DNA from: Doris montereyensis
Lineage: Eukaryota; Mollusca; Gastropoda; Nudibranchia; Dorididae
NCBI GenBank assembly: GCA_037039925.1
Contig: JAXRKP010000564.1
Coordinates: forward strand, 171,001 to 235,000
Direction of reading: 5' to 3'
Length of the DNA stretch: 64,000 nucleotides
The translations under genes and the position numbers were made by a program. The notes beneath the pieces are model-generated. The model was not told the DNA's origin, ran no database searches, and worked only from the letters and a program-made list of their open reading frames with translations. Below are positions 1 through 42,100 of this stretch, piece by piece (position 1 is the stretch's first letter; each line of letters begins with the position of its first letter).

Positions 1-168
1 CTAGTGCTTTTACCCATTTTGCACCTGGGTCGAGTGGGTAAAATGCGTGTCTTTCCCAAAGAACACAAGCAACGCCCGGGCCTGATGTTGCCAGGATTCG
101 ACCCCAGTGCCTCATGATCCCCAGTCCAGCAGCATAACCACTTGGCCACCAATGCCACCTGACTTAAT
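1..168 (-). mobile_element. tRNA-derived SINE, family S1, cut by the window edge
   Basis: Minus-strand head with GTGGCC...GGTTATGCTGCTGGA and a B-box-like GGTCGAATCC, then the shared body with CTTTGGGAAAGACACGC and ACCCAGGTGCAAAATGGG. Same family as 3098, 6311, 8888, 10371 and 24718. Confidence 0.75.
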
Positions 169-647
169 AAGGTCATTTTCAATTTCCACTAAGCAGGGAA
201 TTAAAGATGGACAAGTTCCTTTAAATGTAATAACATGATTTTTAACTGGTGGGTTTAGTCAAGTTATTTTACTCTGCATGCTGTAAAACACTCAAAGAAA
301 AAAACAAAAGCAAACAGCCACAAGATTCAAAGAGTTCATACATGCAAAAGAACTAAATTGTATGTTTTACAATTAAAACGAAAGAAAAATTAAAAAATCT
401 AAAACTTATACCAAACTATCATTTAAGAGAAACTACTCTCAGTTCAACTGAACAGCTCTCTTTCAGATAAAACAGTGTTTGAAATATTACACGTGAAGAA
501 GAAAAAACTTATGTCCAGTTGCAAATCAACGTTGAATTTGAAATATCAATTTTGTTGTTGTTGTAGGAACAACATATTGTAACAAACAAATATTCCTAGA
601 GCATTTTAATCACAGCAAATCTGGTGGGAAACTTTGCTCTCATGTTG

Positions 648-15582
<14,935 letters not shown>

Positions 15583-16120
15583 ATTAAAACTAACGCCAAA
15601 AAGTTCTTTTGTCTTAAATAGTCAATGTCTACAACTGTTGTTTCATACAGACATACACTTAAGTTGATTTTATCGAGAAAACGGTTTTGTTATGAAGTCA
15701 ATCAACGAGTGCATTTGATATCGCACTTGGCCGCCATGTTGCTTACAATTTGTATTGGCATAGCGACGACCCGAAAAGCAAAATGGCGGCGTCCTTACGA
15801 CTCAAGACATGCAATGGTTAAGCGAATTAAACCTTTTGGGGGGAGGGGAAAGGTATACATCATCTGTACAATTATAAACCTTTGCATTCAATTCATTATT
15901 AAAAATTCAAATGGCATGATTATTTTTATCTATGAACAGTATAATAATAATAAATATATTATGATCGGTGGGTGTCGCCATCTGCCCCATAATTTTAATT
16001 TTAGTTGTTAGAGAGTTCCCTTTCCTGCAAGCAGTCGCCGTTTGTCAGAAAAGTGCAAAAAGTAAGACACGCCTCTGTGTTCATTTCGAGTTTGCCCATC
16101 TAACAGCGCGTGGAAAGTTC
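15583..16120 (-). promoter_or_regulatory. putative promoter region of the unknown coiled-coil gene
   Basis: Upstream of the 15582 start. The block 15700-15800 is richer in CpG than its surroundings and carries two ATGGC/GCCAT motifs of YY1 type (AAAATGGCGGCG near 15780 and its inverse near 15733), typical of TSS-proximal sites in animals. No TATA box is evident. Confidence 0.4.
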
Positions 16121-16201
16121 GTACAAGAAAAATAAGTGCAATAATGAAAATGTTATCTGCCCGAAATTTGTTTTAATTGTTGTTGGTGTCGTTGCTGTTA
16201 T

Positions 16202-16202
<1 letters not shown>

Positions 16203-16280
<78 letters not shown>
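16203..16280. repeat. AT microsatellite
   Basis: Pure (AT) of about 39 units, a potential cruciform-forming tract upstream of the unknown gene's promoter. Confidence 0.95.
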
Positions 16281-16284
<4 letters not shown>

Positions 16285-16800
16285 CTTGTTAGCATTAGGA
16301 ATATAACACGAATGTCATTTATTTGAAGGCCAGTATAATATAATGTATAACAATTTTATTTTTCCTTCGACCTAGATCATACTTTAAAAACAGAGATGAG
16401 GAACAAGATGGAACGTAAATCAATACCTACAATGCAGATGATTTTAGTGTTTCAGGCTAGCATGTGCCAGAATTCACTTATAAATTTAGAAATCCCATTC
16501 AAAAGAGATAGAGAGAGTGACAGACACCGGAGAGAGACAGAGACACGGAAAGAGACAGATAGACAGAGAGAGTGTTGATTTTAAGCCCACAGTTTGTGCA
16601 AAGATGAATAAACTATCGATTCTAACTAACATATTGAAAGCGCATTGAGTGTGTATATTTTGTAGCCATCTTAACATGAAATACGAAATGTTCATTAGAT
16701 ATAATTTTGTGCATGTAAAAGAAGAAGAAGAAAATTAATATTAAGAACGTAATGAAACCCAAAAAATAATAATGAAAAAGACATTTAGATCTACACTTAC

Positions 16801-16854
16801 AATATATGTCAGCAGGGGCGTGTACTGCTTGGTCTTTTTGGTGCCAGGAACCAC
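16801..16854 (-). other. orphan exon-like segment
   Basis: 54 nt between TATTTTACAG and GTAAGTG on the minus strand, open in phase 0 (VVPGTKKTKQYTPLLTYI), with base composition unlike the AT-rich flanks. It cannot continue in frame into the 15582 start because of the upstream TGA, so it would be part of an alternative 5' end or a false exon. Confidence 0.3.
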
Positions 16855-17029
16855 CTGTAAAATATTGCAATACACCAAGAAGGTACTAGATCTACTATGA
16901 TTTATTTGCAAAACACCCATCACATTGACTTGTTTTACCCAACACACACACACACACACACACACACCAGTTTCACACTACACCTCTCTGTAGGGCCTTT
17001 CACCATCAAGGTTCGCCGCCGGTGACACC

Positions 17030-18157
17030 TATTACAAATGTTCTATTCGTTAGTTATATATTCGGCGTTGACCTTTGGGCTTCCTAGTTGGGGTGGGAAC
17101 ATAACTAAATTTGATAGGAGACTTGACAGGGTGGTCAGAAAGGCAGGCGGGCTGATTGGGAACACATATGACTCATTTGACACAGTTTATGAACGACGTA
17201 TACCATTAATACAACAACAAAAAACTGACTGACATCACTTATGACGAAACTCATCCACTTCGTGTAGATATCGACTGTCTAAAAATAACTAGAAGTGGTA
17301 GGCTCAGAGTCCCAAAGGCCGACACAAACAGTTACCTGAATTCATTCATTCCATTAGCAGTCAAGATTTTTAACAAAACAAAAGGACGTGGGGGTTGGAC
17401 ATGGATCTAGGAAATCTCAGTACGGTATAGGTAGTCCCAGACATGGATGAATGAGCTTTGACCGAGGGCGTGTATGTGAGGGTTGGTTGGGATGTAGTAT
17501 GTGTGTGTGGGGGGGGGGTTCCTACGCATATCTGTGATGTATTTATGAAAACAAATGGAGGTGGGGGTTGGGCATGGGTGAATGAGCTTTGACCGAAGGC
17601 GTGTGTATGGGGGTCGGTTGGGATGTATTGTGTGTGTCGGGGGCGGGGAGGGGGGGTCAAATGAGGTTGTGTATCCTGCGCATTTCTATGATTTAATTAT
17701 CAAAACAAATGGATGTGGTAGAGGTGGAAATGAATGAATGAGCTTTGACCGAAGGCGTGCGTGTATGTAGGGGTCGGTTGGGAAGTGTGTGATGGATAGA
17801 GGGGGGGGGGGGGGGGGCGATCGAATATGGTTGTATATCGTACGTATTTCTGTGATGTATTTATGAAAACAAATGGATGTCGGGGAGAGGGGGGGAGGCG
17901 ATGAACATGGATAAATGAGCTTTGATCGAGGGCGTGTGTGAAGGGGTCGGTTGTGTGTGTCTGGGGGGGGTGGCTGTGGGAGGGCTCGAATGAGGTTGTA
18001 TATCTTATGCATGTCTGGAATGTATTTGCCATACTAAGACTCTTATTATATCACTGCATTAATGTTTAGCAATTTTAATAATGAAGATGTATTATGATTT
18101 TTAAATGTATTTATGAGGAACAGAATGTTATTTCCTTCTTTGGATGAATAAAGTATT

Positions 18158-18188
<31 letters not shown>

Positions 18189-18230
18189 TTATTATTAATA
18201 TTATTATTATTATTATCATCATCATTACAT
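17030..18230 (+). mobile_element. decayed non-LTR retrotransposon (LINE) 3' end
   Basis: 17038-17232 encodes MFYSLVIYSALTFGLPSWGG and RVVRKAGGLIG. After a frame change near 17230 comes THPLRVDIDCLK, SGRLRVPKADTNSYLNSFIP, AVKIFN. This is the signature order of the C-terminal part of Jockey/CR1/RTE-like reverse transcriptases. The 3' UTR consists of about four degenerate units of 130-175 bp, each containing ATGAGCTTTGACCGA, ending in AATAAAG (18147) and an ATT tail (18153-18225). Non-functional: frame breaks and 5' truncation. Confidence 0.85.
17385..18020 (+). repeat. minisatellite in the LINE 3' UTR
   Basis: Units begin near 17448, 17579, 17736 and 17912 at the motif ATGAGCTTTGAYCGA, each followed by a GT/G-rich run, a GTATATC-type block and AAACAAATGGATGT. 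Unit lengths vary mainly through G-run length. Confidence 0.85.
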
Positions 18231-18549
18231 AACGCACAGCCTATGGTATTTTCCCCCTACCTCTCACTTCCTGTGGTGCCCTTTTGCAATAGGAACCAAG
18301 AAAGCTTCGTTAACTCTACACAAATATTCTCGGAATAGGATCAAAGGTTGTGGTATTCTCTTCTTTACATGTACAAAAAAATCGAATTTTGGAGCCAGGC
18401 ACCAATCTAGTCCATCCTCGAACTGAGGTGGCGCATGTGCGCCCACTGACCGACAAATTCTATTTTTTTTCGAGATCCTAACCATCTAGACTTAGCTCTA
18501 CATGCTGTGATGCTGATCTGATACAAACTAATGTGTGCTGCGCTGGCTC

Positions 18550-18622
18550 TCTCTCTGTGTCTCCGTCTGTCTGTCTCTGTCCTCTCTCTCTCTCTCTGTC
18601 TTTCTCTCTGTCTTTCTCTCTG

Positions 18623-18695
<73 letters not shown>
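18550..18695. repeat. compound CT and TA microsatellite
   Basis: Interrupted CTGT/CT repeats passing directly into (TA) of about 20 units. Confidence 0.9.
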
Positions 18696-18698
<3 letters not shown>

Positions 18699-19384
18699 TT
18701 TCTCTTTCTTTCTACGTGTGTCATTCTCGGTTTACCTCTGCATCTCTTCCCGTTGACCTATCTATCATTATCATGTTAGTGCAGCTCTCTCTTATATCAT
18801 TCTTTCAGTATATATATCCTATGAAGTTAAGGTGTCTGTCGTATAGTGTTCATAAATGATGATTTTGTGCCAACCTTCATCAGCACTTGTCGTTGGTTAT
18901 CTTTTCTTTCCACGAAATGTTCAGAAGTCTACGCATACACAACAGCTCTGCGACCTCAATTCGCCCCCTTACCTTAACTCTATGTGTCACGAGGCACATA
19001 AGGCATGATGAACATGGTTCCTCCAATTAGCCTCTCACTCTATCTCGTTATTTACTGTCTGTCTCTCTCCACACACAATTCTTCGTCTTCTTTTTTTTTG
19101 TTCAAGTTCCACTGATCTACAAACCACCTCTGGTGTATAATCTGCTATTATTATTATCTATTATTTGCGGACTTTACGACACCGCGTTTTCATCCAGTCA
19201 GAATAGGCTCTCAAACCGCTGAATAGATAATGCTCAAATTTTAACACCACTTTCGTGTATTACCTGTATGTTTTAAGCATATTTTTAATTCGAAAAACAT
19301 TTTTTTCTTTATACACAATTCCTGCTTTTCGTACAGGTAGTAACAGTGACAATAGTGACATTGAACACTGACAAGATCACATCT

Positions 19385-19500
19385 AAGTCAAGTGAAGAAA
19401 GCAGAGAGTACCTTTTCTAAGAGTACAACTTTGTAAAAAAAAAACCCACCTGTGCCAGCCAAATGGCTTGATGAACCAGTGACGTGGTGATTACCACTAC
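19385..19500. repeat. dispersed repeat fragment, second copy
   Basis: Copy of the block at 12170-12312, continuing into CAAATGGCTTGATGAACCAG; looks like a truncated SINE. Confidence 0.6.
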
Positions 19501-19691
19501 CACTACCACCAGCTCATTATACTACGGTTCAGCAACAATGTCTTTCTCTGTTGCCATGTTTATTTGATGGGGGTTGTTTCCGATTGTAGGTGAAGGTTCA
19601 TTTTATGTTGTTGCTTATTCTCATCGTTTTGTTTGGAGAGGGGCTGGGTGGTTAGATATAGAATGGATGCTTTCCAACAATTTCACAGACA

Positions 19692-19985
19692 CTCGGTAAC
19701 TCAGAGGCAAGGTGTCAGCCTCTGAACCAAAAGATAGTGGGTTCGAGCCCTGCCAACATTTGAAATAAATTGTTTTTTTCGCGCAAAATCTATCCCTCTG
19801 GTCCAGGTAGGTGGATCAACGTCTGGTCTTATTGGAGATAAATGACAAAAAGGAGGTACTGTGCGCAGATCACAACACTCTGCACGTCAAGGATCCCTTG
19901 GCGCAGGGCAGTCCGGGCAAAATTAAAAATTAAATCCTGAGTTCACTTTAGTTGTGGATGTGGGTAAAAGTAAAATCAAATTAAA
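19692..19985 (+). mobile_element. SINE family S2
   Basis: tRNA-like head (CTCGGTAACTCAGAGGC; B box GGGTTCGAGCCC), then a body with GGTCCAGGTAGGTGGATC, CAGATCACAACACT, GCACGTCAAGGATCC and tail CACTTTAGTTGTGGATGTGG. Confidence 0.85.
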
Positions 19986-20374
19986 CCAACTATTTCAATA
20001 TCTCTGGAGCCCTCGAGTATGTAGCCTAATGTGATTTGTGAACAGTTTGAATACATGTACATTGTAGTATACCCGGTACTGGTAATTAAGTACAGTATCA
20101 TATTCCTAAAATGTCAGTAGATATCTATTTGGTATTGGTATTGATAAGAAAGATGTACGATTTCACACTGTTTGCTTTGTAATGATCTGATGCTAAGACA
20201 TGTCATTTTGTTGGTCTTTACACTTATTTAGCTCCAAGCACTAACTCTCAGATGACATGTAATATTCATGATAACAACATTGTGAGAGATAAGGGCAACA
20301 TTTTTAAGGCTAGAATATTGTCCTTTGTTGAAAGTGTATATATCTATGATGCTGATGTACAGCAATTTTGTGTT

Positions 20375-20523
20375 TCTTTGAAATTTACCCCATTCACCAT
20401 TGCGGTTATCTCAGGGTGAATTAAGAGGAAACAGCAAGATGACAGCAAGATGAAAGACGAGTGAAAAAAGAAGGAAAGGAAAGAAGACCTACCACCAACC
20501 AGCAGTGCCTGCTAACCGCCCAC
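20375..20523 (+). repeat. repeat C copy
   Basis: Complete, with the GCAAGATGACA segment duplicated; ends CTAACCGCCCAC. Confidence 0.85.
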
Positions 20524-20794
20524 ATGTACAGTAAATCATTCACACTACACACTGATAAAAATGATGTAGAATGAATAGGATAGGAGTATGCAATGGGTAC
20601 ATGATTATAACTACTACATTGTAATAAAACAAAAATGAAAAAAGGAAGACAGAGATGGAAATAGAGGGAAGAAACATGTCAAGATATGAAACTTTACTTG
20701 TTCCATCTTATTCCTTATTCTAAACAAGAGTTGACGCGTCTTTGTAACACTGCTTATTTTATTTTCATACATTCCACTGTATTGTACTTGTCAT

Positions 20795-20868
20795 GGCATC
20801 GGTGGTCAGGCTGCCAGACTTGAGATGGTGAGATTCTGGATTAGAATCCATGCAATGATAAGTACACT
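20795..20868 (+). mobile_element. short tRNA-like SINE head
   Basis: ATCGGTGGTCAGGCTGCCAG and ATTCTGGATTAGAATCC have A/B-box spacing but are degenerate. It is followed immediately by a pogo-like terminal sequence. Confidence 0.4.
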
Positions 20869-20960
20869 CAAACCTCATTATACCGCCAACTGTTGTGCTA
20901 TTGGCAACTTGGCGTTATAACGGAATGGCGCAGTTTTCAAAGTTCACTAGTATAAAGTAT
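20869..20960 (+). mobile_element. pogo-like terminal fragment
   Basis: CACTCAAACCTCATTATACC followed by GCCAACTG and a partial inverse (GGCGTTATAACGG) resembles the end of a Tc1-mariner/pogo MITE; no opposite end found. Confidence 0.4.
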
Positions 20961-22814
20961 GGTCAATATGCATTAAAAGCACACATCATTGTCAACTGTC
21001 ATTCATGTATAATAATTATATCAAACAATCAGGAAGAGACATATTCAGATAAATAATGTATTTATTTCAAGCCTATTTCATTTTTAAGTAGAAAATACAA
21101 ATTAACCTCTGGTAGTATTTTGTTTGCTGTTTTTGTCTTTTGTTCTTTTCAAATGAAATTTCGCACAAGTTCAGAACCACAGGACCAAAACAAATACAAC
21201 AAAAAAGAAAGGAAAAAAAAGAGAAAATGGTAACAGATGTTGCACTATATATCTTATGCTTTCTTAACAATAGTAGTAGTAGCAGTAGTAAGCTTCAAGC
21301 ACTGGGGAGGAAACAAGAATCAAGATGACTAGCCGGGGAAAAAAAAAGAAACGAATGAAAACCTATAAATGATTAAAACAAAATCACTCCAAACTTGTTC
21401 CTCCACTCCACATACACTAATCAAAATGATTATTTAAAAAAGTCAATGTGCAACTCTACTTATCATCTTCCCGACACAAAATTTATCAAGGAAGACATTT
21501 GTGAAATCTCAATTATCTAATCAAATTCAAAACTTGTCACCACAGAATATTTATATCCTTACAAAAGTTATGGGGGGGGGGGGGGGATGTCTTTATTCAA
21601 TACATATTGAATTGCATTATGGCAATTTGACAATTTGAGGAATGGTTAGTGAAGAGCAGACCAGATTTTTTATCATTGTGTGTAGCACTAGCAAACCTTC
21701 GGCAGAATTTGTCACTACGCTGAAGAATGATTTAATTTTTTTTTTTAAAGATTTAAAAAAGTAATGAATAACCTTTCGTTTTCTTTCCCCTTTGGATGAC
21801 TTTTGAGTTATGAATGCATGCAAACATGAGCAATGCAATGCAAATAAAAAATATATATTTGTGTATGATGGTGGAGGGCATACACTGTCAACGAGTAACA
21901 GTATAAGTTTTAACAGTATTATTTATCAAGAAAAAAGTAAATCATCCATTAACACGGAAACCCTGTACTGTATGGTATCAAAAATGTGGGGATGCAATTT
22001 TGAGAGAGTGAGAGAGAGAAAACAAAACCCCCAACGTGAACATAGCCAAGGTTGATTTTGGAAGGGATTCAGAAAGCTGCATAACAACACAACGTTCTGA
22101 AGTCATTTGCGGAATCTGGCCGTGGACATTTTCACTTCGAACCCATGCTGTTACCTGTACAAAATAATGAGTACAGCCTATGACGCGTCTGAGGAGAGGA
22201 TGATATAAATGCACATCTCTCTTTCTGGAATAGCATGACTTAAATGTTTAAACCAACTGTTCTAGAAAGCTGTTAAATAGGAGACATTATAAAAAACTAC
22301 ATTCCATTAAATATATATATATATATATATGTGATTAAGGAATCAAGTGTCCAATATATACAGATTAAGGCGTTCCAAATGATCAACTAGAAAAATTGGA
22401 CCAACAGAACAGATAGGTAACAGATACAGGAGAATGAAAGCCAACAAATTGGGATGATACCAACTAATTATCATACTTCACAGATAAAGACAATCTAAAC
22501 ATTGGCAAGAAACTCAGCACAAAAAAAAATGTATAGAACAATATACAAGAGGAGAGAAGATCACGTTTAACAATTCAATCGAATCAACAAATGTCTCTTA
22601 GTTTTCTCACTTTGAGAAAAGAAGACATGAGAAGGAAAAAAAAAACTTACAATAGTCTGCATTATATTATAACAAAATGACTAACAGAAGATAAATTACA
22701 TCATACTTCATTCAAGCATCCAATCAAATGATCCACTCTTATTCATCAAAATTGGGCAGAGAGGCTTTTTCTTTCTTTCTAGAGAGATGAACAGAACTCT
22801 TTGTTTCTTTATCA

Positions 22815-23401
22815 ATTTTATTTACGCCACAAAAAGGTAACACGTTATCCTTTCCATCACAAAAACATCTCTTTCAAACTTTCCACACATTTTGTTTTTC
22901 GTTTTGAGAAAGGACATAAATCTGAGTATTGCTGCTATACATTTTCAACCAACAGGTTACAATAACAGGAATGAAAGAGCGAGAGAAAGAGAAAAGAAAA
23001 GGCGAATTCTGCACTAATATAAAAAAAAAATCTGATCTTTTCCTTCTTCACTGTAAATTTCATGGTACCTCATAATATTGCAATAAATGAACCTCTACAT
23101 CAAAAGAGAAACGTACACAAAGTGCCCCCCCTCCCCCAAAGGGCTCTTGTGGAGGGACCGGCACTGCATCCATGCACGCCATTACTGTAAAATTAATTTC
23201 CACTGACAACAGCAGAAGGTTTACGTGGCCTCCTCTGGCACATACTTGCATAACTGCACAATGTGGTATCAATTCAACTAGCGACAAACTCTCACTCATA
23301 GCAGATGTAACTGTGGAAGAGAGGAGAAACCATTTCACTTCTTTCTTCAACTCAATCAAATTCACATATAAATCCTATTGATGACATGGTCCATCTATGG
23401 T
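22815..23401 (-). other. probable ERM 3' UTR
   Basis: Non-coding sequence directly after the ERM stop. A minus-strand AATAAA at about 22822 would give a 3' UTR near 600 nt; alternative signals lie near 21592 and 21060. The actual cleavage site cannot be told from sequence alone. Confidence 0.4.
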
Positions 23402-37706
<14,305 letters not shown>

Positions 37707-37718
<12 letters not shown>

Positions 37719-37766
37719 TTTTGTGGTTCCCTGAGTCCCAACTCCAATTCAAAATATTCAGTAAAT
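37707..37766 (-). CDS. ERM exon with start codon (coding 37718-37707)
   Basis: The acceptor TTTCCAG ends at 37767 and the donor GTAAGT begins at 37706. Only 12 nt are coding (M-P-R-S); the upstream 48 nt are 5' UTR, so at least one non-coding exon must lie further upstream. Phase 0 at the donor. Confidence 0.88.
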
Positions 37767-38349
37767 CTGGAAAGAATGAAAAGAATAAATCATTATGAAA
37801 ATTGACAATCTGGTAATATGAAATAATTTAGAAAGTTCACAATGTTATGTTGTTTTCTACTCTGCTTGATAGAACACACCATACAAATCACAAGTTGAAA
37901 TGCAACCTGCTAGTATCAGGCATTCCTTGTATATGAAATTAAAAAACATTCAACACATTTTAGTCAGGTTACTGGATAACAAGAGCAATTCAGACTATCT
38001 CACTCCTTAACAAAGCAACCATTCCATGATTGTTGGCAGAACAAACTTGCGACAGATTATAAATTATACACAAATAAATGTCTGCACTATAACTTGATAT
38101 ATCAAAATTTAATTCCCTTCTTGACAAATAAAGAACCTCATTGTCAGCTGTATTGTGTCTTTTCTTCTACAAACCAAAAATAAAAAGTTAAAACACATTA
38201 AGATCTTTAGAAAAGCATCTTTGATTGAATGATCATATATTATATTATGGCATAAGTGGGTGTATTTAGTACACTGAAATACCAAGGTGACAGGAAGGGA
38301 GAGATAGATGTCTTTCATTCACATCACATGACTCTCACAATAATATATA

Positions 38350-39176
38350 CAATAGTGACCACCCAAATGCCTACTTTGCCTAAATGTCAGCAATCTCAGT
38401 GAAACCTATTTTTCCCCCTGTACAAATTGCCCCTCTAAAAAATGCATGTTTCAAAACCAAGATTTTCACCCAAACGCCCGGTCTCAACGGCAACCGCAGG
38501 TATCATCTTCTCCAAATTATCATAAAGCATGTCCGTAATTAATTTAAAAACTTATTTTATATCATACATTCATGTAATCCCATCACTAATATGGCTTATG
38601 CCTGTCAACAATGTTCGATGCATTGTAATCACCCTTCATAACTATCGATTGTAATGTAATAAAAGATGACCAGTCTTCTCTTCATGTGCAACACATCCTT
38701 TGTCCCATTGGATCACTGGTTTGTCAATAGGCAATTGAACAGTCTTTCGGACTCCGCCCACGGTTCTTTCTTGGAGTCGTAAGTGGCATGAAATCACCTG
38801 GCGGTTTTGATAGACCGGGCACTCATCACAATCGAGGAACAGGTGTGAACAATTTTATTGCTTCCCAGTCTGACATTAGCCGTATCCATTGTGCCTTCGA
38901 GTCTGTGGCAAGTGATGGTGAACAGACCAGATAAATTAAAAACTGGCATTAAAATGCGGTTTGAAAAGAAGGCCTGTTTATTAAAATCACAAACACTGGA
39001 GGTTACGGCTGAATGTCTCATAGAGCATGCTGTTCATAGAGCATGATGCAGACATTCACCCTCAACCTCCACTTGCTGATCTACCCTCCCTCCCCCAAAT
39101 TGTTGCCAGACCTTTTTCGTCAAAATGCCCGTTTTCTCTGCTTCCCAAGCACCAGGCATTTAGGCGGTCACTATTG
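38350..39176. mobile_element. non-autonomous DNA transposon M2 (TIR element)
   Basis: Left CAATAGTGACCACCCAAATG and right (reversed) CAATAGTGACCGCCTAAATG match at 18 of 20 bases; both ends are flanked by TATA, consistent with a TA target duplication. 827 bp, non-coding, within ERM intron 1. Confidence 0.8.
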
Positions 39177-42100
39177 TATATATATATATATATGTACAAA
39201 CTGAGGATCTCTGTCAACAGCTTGCAAAGCAAACAATATTCTAATTTTTCATCGCCTACTGAAATTTTTTTAAAGTATCTTCCTCCATTGGAATGGAATG
39301 ACTGGTATGCAACAAAAATACATGGTATGTATAATATTTTTTAAATACAATGCTCATTGCTTTAAATATGAGAACAAATTGAATATTTTAACATTTTTTC
39401 ACTAATGTCACATGGTAGTTCTTTTCAACAGATATTAAAACTGTGCCACGCCCATTTCACAACAAAAACCATGATAAAATAATGACACGGACATGGATTC
39501 TTTCCACACACATGGCAATCATGTGATACATGGACCAGGTAGAGTGGAAGCTAGCCCAGGCCCTAGACATCACTAACAAGCAGAGCAAAAATGATAGCTG
39601 AAGAGCTCACAAAATGTCAAATTTTCTGTATGTTCCTTTACATATGGACACTTCATTTTATCAAAGAAAACAGCACCATTAAAACAAAATATGGATCAAA
39701 TAGGGAAGAATGAACGCAGTTGTAATGAAAGTCAATATGATTTAAATCAAATAATATAACAGTACTATAATAATAAACTGTTCTGAACTTTCAAAGTGAG
39801 CCTCTATAGATCTTCTTTCCCCAAATAGGATCGTATGATGATCGCAATTTATGTTAAAATTTCAGCACCTCATTAATTATGAGGATGAGTGGTGATAATA
39901 GTTTCAATCACTACACAAATAGCAGGGGGCTTTTTCTTTCCTTTACAAAAACTGAATTCAGCAGAGACAAATAATGTTCACGTCTAAGATGAACGTTGAT
40001 ATGAATTGCTGAGCAAACTTTAATAACACACCAAATCTGATTTTTCAAGATGACCCATCAGTTAACAAAATGTCCACACCAATGACCGAAACATTAGTCA
40101 AACCATATACTAGTATCTTTGGTTAAACCACTATATGCCATGATAAGATTAAGAATTGCTTAAACTATCAGAAACCAAACTTGATGGATTCATTTGTAAT
40201 GTTTCTAGAAATAGTTTGAGACCGCAATGTGAGAGAGTGAAGTATGTAGAAGCTGACATGTTTCGGTTTGCACACTGGCTAGTCAGTATATGGCAATACG
40301 CTTGATGTCTGCAAGACAAGCACGGAGCAAGATGTAAAAAGAGATTTCTATCATCAATAATGACTATCAGACATTTCAAATGCATATTTATGAAAGTGAC
40401 ATACAATAACCAATAATAGAGCGCTTTGAGAGCTTTCAAATCTTCGTCACTTATCCAGAATCTAGATCTACCATTTGTGTGCAAAAGAATTTACTTTTGT
40501 GTTGAGCTTTATAGCGTAATTCAAAAACAAGTTTCAGTATATCATAAATAAAACCAAATAATAATGTCCTTATAATGTGTCTGTGCAAATGTGATTGATC
40601 GATTGGATTCTTTTCAATAAAAAAATTTTAATGTATCAAAATCCCCAGTGTTAGGACGAAAGCCAGTGATGGACAACCAGGGCTGAATTGTGAGAATCAA
40701 CATAAAGAGAAAAATAATTTCTCAAGATTTATATTAATCATAAAGTCAGAGTACAAACAGCAAGTAAACAAAAAAGGGTAACTTTTCACATCACATGCAA
40801 CTCTCCGCGACTGAACATTGTAACAGCTTGGTTGACATAATCTATTTTGAAGTGGGAACATGGAACATACAACAGCAAAGTAGTCAGTGAGCCAAAAGTT
40901 GAGGCCAGATAACAAAACACATATTCTGAGAAGTGTTTGAATTCAATGTTCTCACTTCATTGTGCTAAGTGATACTTCATTGTGCTAAGTGATCTTAGAA
41001 GTTTGACGGTAGGCAGCAATAAAATGATTTTTTCAGTGCATTTTATTTCAATGGAAAAGAATTGGACAAGTATCAGCCGAAAAAGATTTAAAACGAAAGA
41101 AATGGAGGTGGATAGCTCAGAAGGGAGGTTGAACTCAAGGGAAAGAACTCAAGGGAGGATAGGGAAGACGGGGAAATCATGGAAATCTATGGAGAGACTG
41201 GCCTAAGAGAGACGTGATTGGAAATTGTTTGTTGATGGCACATGCATCCCAGTGAGCTAAAAAGGCAGAAGTAGAACCTATCAATAGCACTGCCAACCAC
41301 CCTTAAATCAAATGGGGAAAAGTGTAAACTATGTAAAAGAAACTGCTTTACCCTTTAGGCGATAACTTTTTACATTTTTTATTTATTCATGAACAAATTT
41401 GACTGAAAACCTAATTTTTGCATACTTCATGACATCATTCTTTTCAAGTTCGTAACCTATCCACATACTTTGATGCAAACCCTCAATCCTAGTCTATTGT
41501 CCCAAAACTTTGATTCGTCCGGAGATCCAGCTGACAATGTTTTACTCTGATTGGTTCCTGTTCGTCAGCCACAGAAACTGGCAACTTAAAAGACAGTATT
41601 CTATTATAAAGAAACCATCATCGCATTTCACTGCTCTTTTCGAAAATCATGTCACAGCGGACGGCTGCTGGAATACATGAGATGAGTCAGTTCTTGTGGC
41701 TTTATCCCTTTGGCTATCTCAAGTTTCACCACACAGGTTCAACTCTGCGACAAGATTTGGTAAATTGTGCAACCCATGACAAAGATGAATGCTAAGGCCT
41801 ATGTAAACCTCACAAATCATATCTACTCAACAGATATTATACAATTTATAATTTATTGCATGATCCTCATCGTAAGTTAATGTAAATTATTCTTTCACTT
41901 AGAATTTAGAATAAGATCTAGACACTAGGTCTTGACCATAATTATAATCTATATTGATCTTGATCTACATATAAACACTACTACTTCAATTCTTTATATA
42001 CTCATTTAGGATTTACCCAGGCAAAAACGGTAACCCGCTAGACAGCCAGCTGTGCTTAGCTAGCCAGCTGTGCTTAGCCCAGTAGTCCGCTAACTGCTTC

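Noticed and set aside
15625..16011. Plus-strand 128-residue frame near the unknown gene's start
   Set aside because: It lies in the putative promoter of the minus-strand gene, has no splice or homology support, and a composition typical of AT-rich non-coding DNA.
17380..18020. CRISPR array
   Set aside because: Units vary in length and share degenerate rather than identical repeats, in an animal LINE tail.
17686..18032. Minus-strand Pro/His-rich frames
   Set aside because: They are antisense translations of the LINE 3' UTR minisatellite.
40149..40484. Minus-strand 111-residue frame in ERM intron 1
   Set aside because: No acceptor or donor in phase with the ERM exons and no recognisable motif.
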